A DNA stretch of 64,000 nucleotides from Eledone cirrhosa (lineage: Eukaryota; Mollusca; Cephalopoda; Octopoda; Eledonidae), in NCBI GenBank assembly GCA_964016885.1, contig OZ024741.1, positions 415,537,081-415,601,080 on the forward strand, given 5' to 3'. The translations under genes were made by a program, and so were the position numbers. Numbering within the stretch: position 1 is the first letter of the stretch; each line of letters begins with the position of its first letter. This document shows positions 55,701 to 64,000 of this stretch, piece by piece. The notes below the pieces were generated by a model. That model was not told the origin of the DNA. It was given only the letters and a program-made list of their open reading frames with translations, and did not search any database.

Positions 55701-58700
55701 GTCAACTGTGTCCTTGAGCAAGACACTTTATGTCACATTGCTCCAGTCCACTGTGTCCTTGAGCAAGACACTTTATGTCACATTGCTTCAGTCAACTGTG
55801 TCCTTGAGCAAGACACTTTATGTCACATTGCTCCAGTCCACTGTGTCCTTTAGCAAGATACTTTGTTACATTGCTCCAGTCCACTGTGTCCTTGAGCAAG
55901 ACACTTTATGTCACATTGCTCCAGTCCACTGTGTCCTTGGGCAAGACACTTCATGTCACATTGCTCCAGTCCACTGTGTCCTTGAGCAAGATACTTTGTT
56001 ACATTGCTCCAGTCCACTGTGTCCTTGAGCAAGACACTTTATGTCACATTGCTCCAGTCAACTGTGTCCTTGAGCAAGACACTTTATGTCACATTGCTCC
56101 AGTCCACTGTGTCCTTGAGCAAGACACTTTATGTCACATTGCTCCAGTCCACTGTGTCCTTGAGCAAGACACTTTATGTCACATTGCTCCAGTCCACTGT
56201 GTCCTTGAGCAAGACACTTTATGTCACATTGTTCCAGTTCACTGTGTCCTTGAGCAAGATACTTTATCACATTGCTCCAGTCCACTGTGTCCTTGAGCAA
56301 GATACTTTGTCACATTGCTCCAGTCCACTGTGTCCTTGAGCAAGACACTTTATGTCACATTGCTCCAGTCCACTGTGTCCTTGAGCAAGATACTTTGTTA
56401 CATTGCTCCAGTCCACTGTGTCCTTGAGCAAGACACTTTATGTCACATTGCTCCAGTCCACTGTGTCCTTGAGCAAGACACTTTATGTCACATTGCTCCA
56501 GTCAACTGTGTCCTTGAGCAAGACACTTTATGTCACATTGCTCCAGTCCACTGTGTCCTTGAGCAAGACACTTTATGTCCCATTGCTCCAGTCAACTGTG
56601 TCCTTGAGCAAGACACTTTATGTCACATTGCTCCAGTCCACTGTGTCCTTGAGCAAGACACTTTATGTCACATTGCTCCAGTCCACTGTGTCCTTGAGCA
56701 AGACACTTTATGTCACATTGCTCCAGTCCACTGTGTCCTTGAGCAAGACACTTTGTGTCACATTGCTCCAGTCAACTGTGTCCTTGAGCAAGACACTTTA
56801 TGTCACATTGCTCCAGTCAACCATGTCCTTGAGCAAGACACTTTATGTCACATTGCTCCAGTCAACTGTGTCCTTGAGCAAGACACTTTATGTCACATTG
56901 CTCCAGTCAACTGTGTCCTTGAGCAAGACACTTTATGTCACATTGCTCCAGTCCACTGTGTGCTTGAGCAAGACACTTTATGACACATTGCTCCAGTCAA
57001 CTGTGTCCTTGAGCAAGAAACTTTATGTCACATTGCTCCAGTCAACAGTGTCCTTGAGCAAGACACTTTATGTCACATTGCTCCAGTCAACTGTGTCCTT
57101 GAGCAAGACACTTTATGTCACATTGCTCCAGTCCACTGTGTCCTTGAGCAAGACACTTTATGTCACATTGCTCCAGTCAACTGTGTCCTTGAGCAAGACA
57201 CTTTATGTCACATTGCTCCAGTCCACTGTGTCCTTGAGCAAGACACTTTATGTCACATTGCTCCAGTCAACTGTGTCCTTGAGCAAGACACTTTATGTCA
57301 CATTGCTCCAGTCCACTGTGTCCTTGAGCAAGACACTTTATGTCACATTGCTCCAGTCAACTGTGTCCTTGAGCAAGACACTTTATGTCACATTGCTCCA
57401 GTCTACTGTGTCCTTGAGCAAGACATTTTATGTCACATTGCTCCAGTCAACTGTGTCCTTGAGCAAGAACACTTTATGTCACATTGCTCCAGTCCACTGT
57501 GTCCTTGAGCAAGACACTTTATGTCACATTGCTCCAGTCCACTGTGTCCTTGAGCAAGACACTTTATGTCACATTGCTCCAGTCAACTGTGTCCTTGAGC
57601 AAGACACTTTATGTCACATTGCTCCAGTCAACTGTGTCCTTGAGCAAGACACTTTATGTCACATTGCCAGTCAACTGTGTCCTTGAGCAAGACACTTTAT
57701 GTCACATTGCTCCAGTCCACTGTGTCCTTGAGCAAGACACTTTATGTCACATTGCTCCAATCCACTGTGTCCTTGAGCAAGACACTTTATGTCACATTGC
57801 TCCAGTCAACTGTGTCCTTGAGCAAGACACTTCATGTCACATTGCTCCAGTCAACTATGTCCTTGAGCAAGACACTTTATGTCACATTGCTCCAGTCCAC
57901 TGTGTCCTTGAGCAAGACACTTTATGTCACATTGCTCCAGTCCACTGTGTCCTTGAGCAAGACACTTTATGTCACATTGCTCCAGTCCACTGTGTCCTTG
58001 AGCAAGATACTTTGTCACATTGCTCCAGTCCACTGTGTCCTTGAGCAAGACACTTTATGTCACATTGCTCAAGACCACTGTGTCCTTGAGCAAGACATTT
58101 TATGTCACATTGCTCCAGTCAACTGTGTCCTTGAGCAAGACACTTTATGTCACATTGCTCCAGTCCACTGTGTCCTTGAGCAAGACACTTTATGTCACAT
58201 TCCTTCAGTCAACTGTGTCCTTGAGCAAGACACTTTATGTCACATTGCTCCAGTCCACTGTGTCCTTGAGCAAGATACTTTGTTACATTGCTCCAGTCCA
58301 CTGTGTCCTTGAGCAAGACACTTTATGTCACATTGCTCCAGTCCACTGTGTCCTTGAGCAAGACACTTTATGTCACATTGCTCCAGTCCACTGTGTCCTT
58401 GAGCAAGACACTTTATGTCACATTGCTCCAGTCCACTGTGTCCTTGAGCAAGACACTTTATGTCACATTGTTCCAGTTCACTGTGTCCTTGAGCAAGATA
58501 CTTTATCACATTGCTCCAGTCCACTGTGTCCTTGAGCAAGATACTTTGTCACATTGCTCCAGTCCACTGTGTCCTTGAGCAAGACACTTTATGTCACATT
58601 GCTCCAGTCCACTGTGTCCTTGAGCAAGACACTTTATGTCACATTGCTCCAGTCAACTGTGTCCTTGAGCAAGACACTTTATGTCACATTGCTGCAGTCA

Positions 58701-61049
58701 ACCATGTCCTTGAGCAAGACACTTTATGTCACATTGCTCCAGTCCACTGTGTCCTTGAGCAAGACACTTTATGTCACATTGCTCCAGTCAACTGTGTCCT
58801 TGAGCAAGATACTTTATGTCACATTGCTCCAGTCAACTATGTCCTTGAGCAAGACACTTTATGTCACATTGCTCCAGTCCACTGTGTCCTTGAGCAAGAC
58901 ACTTTATGTCACATTGCTCCAGTCAACTGTGTCCTTGAGCAAGACACTTTATGTCACATTGCTCCAGTCAACTGTGTCCTTGAGCAAGACACTTTATGTC
59001 ACATTGCTCCAGTCCACTGTGTCCTTGAGCAAGACACTTTATGTCACATTGCTCCAGTCCACTGTGTCCTTGAGCAAGACACTTTATGTCACATTGCTCC
59101 AGTCCACTGTGTCCTTGAGCAAGACACTTTATGTCACATTGCTCCAGTCCACTGTGTCCTTGAGCAAGACACTTTATGTCACATTGCTCGAGTCAACTGT
59201 GTCCTTGAGCAAGACACTTTATGTCACATTGCTCCAGTCAACTATGTCCTTGAGCAAGACACTTTATGTCACATTGCTCCAGTCCAATGTGTCCTTGAGC
59301 AAGACACTTTATGTCACATTGCTGCAGTCAACTGTGTCCTTGAGCAAGACACTTTATGTCACATTGCTCCAGTCCACTGTGTCCTTGAGCAAGACACTTC
59401 ATGTCACATTGCTCCAGTCAACTGTGTCCTTGAGCAAGATACTTTATGTCACATTGCTCCAGTCAACTGTGTCCTTGAGCAAGTCACTTTATGTCACATT
59501 GCTCCAGTCCACTGTGTCCTTGAGCAAGACACTTTATGTCACATTGCTCCAGTCCACTGTGTCCTTGAGCAAGACACTTTATGTCACATTGCTCCAGTCA
59601 ACTATGTCCTTGAGCAAGACACTTTATGTCACATTGCTCCAGTCCACTGTGTCCTTGAGCAAGACACTTTATGTCACATTGCTCCAGTCAACTGTGTCCT
59701 TGAGCAAGATACTTTATGTCACATTGCTCCAGTCAACTATGTCCTTGAGCAAGACACTTTATGTCACATTGCTCCAGTCCACTGTGTCCTTGAGCAAGAC
59801 ACTCTATGTCACATTGCTCCAGTCAACTGTGTCGTTGAGCAAGACACTTTATGTCACATTGCTCCAGTCCACTGTGTCCTTGAGCAAGACATTTTATGTC
59901 ACATTGCTCCAGTCAACTGTGTCCTTGAGCAAGACACTTTATGTCACATTGCTTCAGTCAACTGTGTCCTTGAGCAAGACACTTTATGTCACATTGCTCC
60001 AGTCCACTGTGTCCTTGAGCAAGACACTTTATGTCACATTGCTTCAGTCTACTGTGTCCTTGAGCAAGACACTTTATGTCACATTGCTCCAGTCAACTGT
60101 GTCCTTGAGCAAGACACTTTATGTCACATTGCTCCAGTCAACTATGTCCTTGAGCAAGACACTTTATGTCACATTGCTCCAGTCAACTGTGTCCTTGAGC
60201 AAGACACTTTATGTCACATTGCTTCAGTCAACTATGTCCTTGAGCAAGACACTTTATGTCACATTGCTCCAGTCAACTGTGTCCTTGAGCAAGACACTTC
60301 ATGTCACATTGCTCCAGTCAACTGTGTCCTTGAGCAAGATACTTTATGTCACATTGCTCCAGTGAACTGTGTCCTTGAGCAAGACACTTTATGTCACATT
60401 GCTCCAGTCCACTGTGTCCTTGAGCAAGACACTTTATGTCACATTGCTCCAGTCCACTGTGTCCTTGAGCAAGACACTTTATGTCACATTGCTCCAGTCC
60501 ACTGTGTCCTTGAGCAAGACACTTTATGTCACATTGCTCCAGTCCACTGTGTCCTTGAGCAAGACACTTTATGTCACATTGCTCCAATCCACTGTGTCCT
60601 TGAGCAAGACACTTTATGTCACATTGCTCCAGTCAACTGTGTCCTTGAGCAAGACACTTTATGTCACATTGCTCCAGTCCACTGTGTCCTTGAGCAAGAC
60701 ACTTTATGTCACATTGCTCCAGTCAACTGTGTCCTTGAGCAAGACACTTTATGTCACATTGCTCCAGTCAACTGTGTCCTTGAGCAAGACACTTTATGTC
60801 ACATTGCTCCAGTCCACTGTGTCCTTGAGCAAGACACTTTATGTCACATTGCTCCAATCCACTGTGTCCTTGAGCAAGACACTTTATGTCACATTGCTCC
60901 AGTCAACTGTGTCGTTGAGCAAGACACTTTATGTCACATTGCTCCAGTCAACTGTGTCCTTGAGCAAGACACTTTATGTCACATTGCTCCAGTCCACTGT
61001 GTCCTTGAGCAAGATACTTTATGTCACATTGCTCCAGTCCACTGTCGTT
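40720..61049. repeat. 45-bp minisatellite, about 450 copies, SINE-derived
   Basis: The unit is tgtccttgagcaagacac plus tttatgtcacattgctcc plus agtccactg, with C/A alternation in agtcCact/agtcAact and scattered variants. Occasional 43-bp units read gatactttgtcac. The monomer is the body segment of the SINEs at 29207-29256, 30432-30480 and 63820-63873. Variant landmarks recur at 1798, 5106, 6225 and 6495 bp, showing nested segmental duplications. Several forward and reverse frames stay open for hundreds of codons because 45 is divisible by 3 and the unit lacks stops in those frames; there is no start context, splice pattern or domain. I do not annotate a gene. Confidence 0.97.
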
Positions 61050-61203
61050 GAAAGCAAGTTATTAAAGATGTCATTGGTTCTTCCAAATTGTATCAGCTTG
61101 AACAATGTTGATGGTATAGAGAAGATAACTGGTATTCTTGAGTGACTGTTGGTTTTCTGCAAAACTTGTTAGCTCGGCTTGTAACTTGGAGAAGGACTTT
61201 ACA

Positions 61204-61520
61204 TGTGAAATATGTATTTAATATTATAACTATATATTCACTATTTAATATAAAATATGTATTTAATATTATAACTATATATTCACTATTTAATATAAAA
61301 TATGTATTTAATATTATAACTATATATTCACTATTTAATATAAAATATGTATTTAATATTATAACTATATATTCACTATTTAATATAAAATATGTATTTA
61401 ATATTATAACTATATATTCACTATTTAATATAAAATATGTATTTAATATTATAACTATATATTCACTATTTAATATAAAATATGTATTTAATATTATAAC
61501 TATATTCACTATTTAATATA
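61204..61520. repeat. Second 45-bp array, AT-rich, seven copies
   Basis: The unit is aaaatatgtatttaatatta plus taactatatattcactatttaatat. Copies are nearly identical and unrelated in sequence to the neighbouring 45-bp array. The 61050-61203 stretch between the arrays is unassigned. Confidence 0.95.
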
Positions 61521-62285
61521 AAATATTTTTGTAACTATTATGTGATATAACTATATTTTTTTAATATAAAACATTTATTTAATAATCTAACTCTACATTT
61601 ATAAAATATATATTTAATAATATAATTATATATCTATTTACTATAAAATATCTATTTAATAATATAACTATATATTTTATTACTATAAAATATATATTTA
61701 ATAATATAACTATGTATCTATTTACTATAAAATATATATTTAATAATATAACTATGTATGTAACATCGTAGTTATATATTCACTAATATAAAATATGTTT
61801 GTAAACATCTCTAATATCTATTTTATATAATTTCCACTATTTAATATTATAACTATATTGTAACCATTTATTATATTTATTTATCTATATGTTCAATATT
61901 TAATATAAAGTATTTATTGTAACTATTTATTATATCTATTTAATATATTCAATATAAAATATTAAAATAAAATAATAATAATTAAATTATTGTGTACAGT
62001 GCTCAGGTGCACTACAACTCATCAAATGTGCATCTATAGTACATAGAGTAATTTACAAATGTCAGGAAAGTAAACAGTGTATGAGTCATGATATACATAC
62101 ACACACCACACATATCATACAGACACACACACACATATATATATCATACATACACACACCACACATATCATAGAGACACACACATATATCATACATACAC
62201 ACACCACACACATATATATATATACACACACACACACCATGTACATTTTCACCATTTAATATTATAACTATTCATTATTTAATAT
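61521..62285. repeat. Degenerate AT-rich repeats and CA microsatellite
   Basis: Diverged relatives of the AT unit (tatttaataatataacta) continue to about 61970. From 62090 to 62240 there are CA/TA repeats with a roughly 55-bp period (catacacacaccacacatat). No gene is seen. Confidence 0.75.
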
Positions 62286-62830
62286 TATGGGCGGTGGATT
62301 GGTAGTATCGGTAGAGGGTCGGACGCCATGCTTTCTAGCATAGTTACGTCCCTTTACGATCTGAGTTCAAATCCCGCCGAGGTTGACTTTGCCTTTCATC
62401 CTTACGGGGTCGATAAAATAAAGTACCAGTGAGGCACTGGGTAGTTGCTGGCCTTGTGCCTAAAGTAGAAACAATTATTTAATATTATGGGGTCGATAAA
62501 ATAAAGTACCAGTAATGTACTGGGTAATTGCTGGCCTTGTGCCAAAAGTAGAAACAATTATTTAATATGGCTTGGCAGTATCGGTAGAGGGTCGGACGCC
62601 ATGCTTTGATGCATAGAGTTACGGCCCTTTATGGTCTGAGTTCAAATCTCTCCGAGGTTAACTTTACCTTTCATCCTTACGGTGGTTGATATAATAAAGT
62701 ACCAGTAATACACTGGATAATTGCTGGCCTTGTGCCAAAAGTAGAAACAATTATTTAATATAGAAAGTACCAGTAATACACTGAGGTAATTGCTGGCCTT
62801 GTGCCAAAAGCAAAAACAATTATATAATAT
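62286..62830 (+). mobile_element. Cluster of two SINE copies and two SINE tail pieces
   Basis: Copies at 62286-62480 and 62570-62757 have an A-box region (tggtagtatcggtagaggg and variants), a B box (GAGTTCAAATCCC; GAGTTCAAATCTC) and the tail ctggccttgtgc...gtagaaacaatt. Two tail-only pieces lie at 62489-62560 and 62762-62825. Each is followed by tatttaatat, like the flank at 62277. Confidence 0.85.
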
Positions 62831-63051
62831 AGAATATTTATGTAACTATATATTATATATATAAAGTGTGTGTATATATATATGTATATAAATATATACA
62901 CGTGTGTATATAGAGTGTATGTGTATATATATGTATATAAATATGTACACGTGTGTATATAAATACCATTGTATAATATGTTATCAATAAAATGTCTTGA
63001 AAACAGTAAATATGTTATTTATGTCTCAGTAATTATTGTTTGACTTATGTC
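62831..63051. other. TA/TG microsatellite, unassigned
   Basis: It holds two related blocks with tatatgtatataaatat and acacgtgtgtatat (about 62875-62965), then unassigned AT-rich DNA. Confidence 0.7.
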
Positions 63052-63450
63052 TCATGTTGGCATGGGTTAACTTGACCTCTGACTCATGTTGACCTCTCTG
63101 ACCCATGTTGATCTCTCTCTCTCTCATGTTGACCTCTCTAACCCATGTTGACCTCTCTCCCATGTTGACCTCTCTCTCTCATGTTGATCTCTATCTTCCA
63201 TGTTGACCTCTATCTCCCATGTTGATCTATCTCCCACGTTGACCTCTCTCTCCCATGTTGACCTCTCTCTCTCCCATGTTGACCTCTCTCTCTCCCATGT
63301 TGACCTCTCTCCCATGTTGACCTCTATCTCCCATGTTGACCTCTCTCTCCCATGTTGACCTCTATCTCCCATGTTGACCTCTATCTCCCATGTTAACCTG
63401 GGTTGGCTTTCCCTATCTCTCCCATGTTATCCCAGGGTTCACTGTTGACA
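63052..63450. repeat. Minisatellite of about 19-22 bp, roughly 19 copies
   Basis: Variable-length units of catgttgacctctctctcc form it, with length changes in the CT run. Minus-strand frames are period artefacts. From 63451 to 63618 I see nothing recognisable. Confidence 0.9.
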
Positions 63451-63618
63451 TGGGTTGACTAGGTCTGTATTTCTCTATTCTAACCTATCCTAGGTATATC
63501 ATCCAACACAATATTCTCACATGGTTCCCTCACTTCTACTTCTTAATACTTCTTTACCTTTTACCCCTGAAATGAACAAAAATAATAAATATGTCACATA
63601 ATTTATCATTATATATAT

Positions 63619-63937
63619 CATCATCATCATTTTACGTCCGCTTGTTCCCTGCTTGCAAGGGTGGGACGGGAACTGATTCTGGCTTGATTCCTCCAGCTGG
63701 ATGCCCTTCCTAACACTAACCTCATTTACAGTGAGTGCCAGGTGTTTTTTTGCCGTGGCACCTCCATGACCTCTTTGCAGTGGAATGATAGGGACCCCAG
63801 TCCCTATCATCTCATTTCTACAGCTGAGTAAACTGTAGCAATGTGAAATAAAGTGTCTTGCTCAAGGAAACAACACATCACCCGGTCTGAGAATTGAACC
63901 CACAACCTTTCGATTGCAAGCCAAGCCATGTGCCTCT
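63619..63937 (-). mobile_element. Full-length tRNA-derived SINE with LINE-like tail, antisense
   Basis: Reading the minus strand, a tRNA-like head (cacatggcttggcttgcaat, B box GGGTTCAATTCTC) is followed by ttccttgagcaagacact, attgctacagtttactcagc, a tccctatcat-type block, gttagtgttaggaagggcat, and the tail cccttgcaagcagggaacaa to (ATG)n. It is the most complete copy of the family that seeds the 45-bp array. A TA tract and 40 unassigned bases close the window. Confidence 0.85.
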
Positions 63938-64000
63938 ATATATATATATATATATATATATTAAGAGAGTAAAACAAAGAAGCCTTTAATACATCAAAAG

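Noticed and set aside
1..61049. CRISPR-like arrays.
   Set aside because: The arrays are contiguous tandem repeats with no unique spacers, in a eukaryotic genome.
40710..61145. Very long open frames (up to about 1276 codons) with 15-residue repeats such as VLEQDTLCHIAPVHC and SLSKTLYVTLLQSTV.
   Set aside because: The 45-bp unit is divisible by 3 and has no stop in several frames on both strands, so multiple overlapping frames are open together. No start context, splice signals, domain or codon-level constraint is visible.

Overview
This window is eukaryotic, and I read it as genomic DNA of a cephalopod mollusc. The evidence is several families of tRNA-derived SINEs of the kind abundant in squid, cuttlefish and octopus, non-LTR retrotransposon tails ending in (CAT)n/(ATG)n just outside a conserved acgtcc motif, a degenerate Penelope-like element, AT-rich introns with GT-AG junctions, and massive tandem arrays. 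There is no bacterial gene organisation. The cephalopod call rests on remembered SINE families, not on a search.

Layout. 1-13872: at least 239 copies of a 58-bp satellite with higher-order structure, running into a piggyBac-type MITE (13873-14101). 14628-38472: the only host gene I can support, the 3' part of a kleisin gene (RAD21/REC8 family), as seven phase-compatible exons on the + strand encoding about 238 residues and ending in the C-terminal winged helix. Its introns are full of retroelements, most of them antisense: LINE fragments, one LINE with RT and zinc finger (15823-18050), a Penelope-like element with direct terminal repeats and a hammerhead ribozyme motif (24437-28401), SINEs, a second TTAA-flanked MITE, large palindromes, and minisatellites of 59/66 bp and 34 bp in the last intron. 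38473-40709: 3' flank with a small minisatellite and a possible hAT-like element. 40720-61049: about 450 copies of a 45-bp minisatellite. 61050-64000: a second, unrelated 45-bp AT-rich array, CA/TA microsatellites, a cluster of SINE copies, a roughly 20-bp minisatellite, and an antisense SINE.

The main theme is tandem arrays that look seeded by mobile-element fragments: the 58-bp satellite by a MITE end, the 59/66-bp array by the C-terminal coding part of a LINE, and the 45-bp array by a SINE body segment. All three lie in or beside one cohesin-kleisin gene. The very long open reading frames in these arrays are artefacts of short periods lacking stop codons, not genes.
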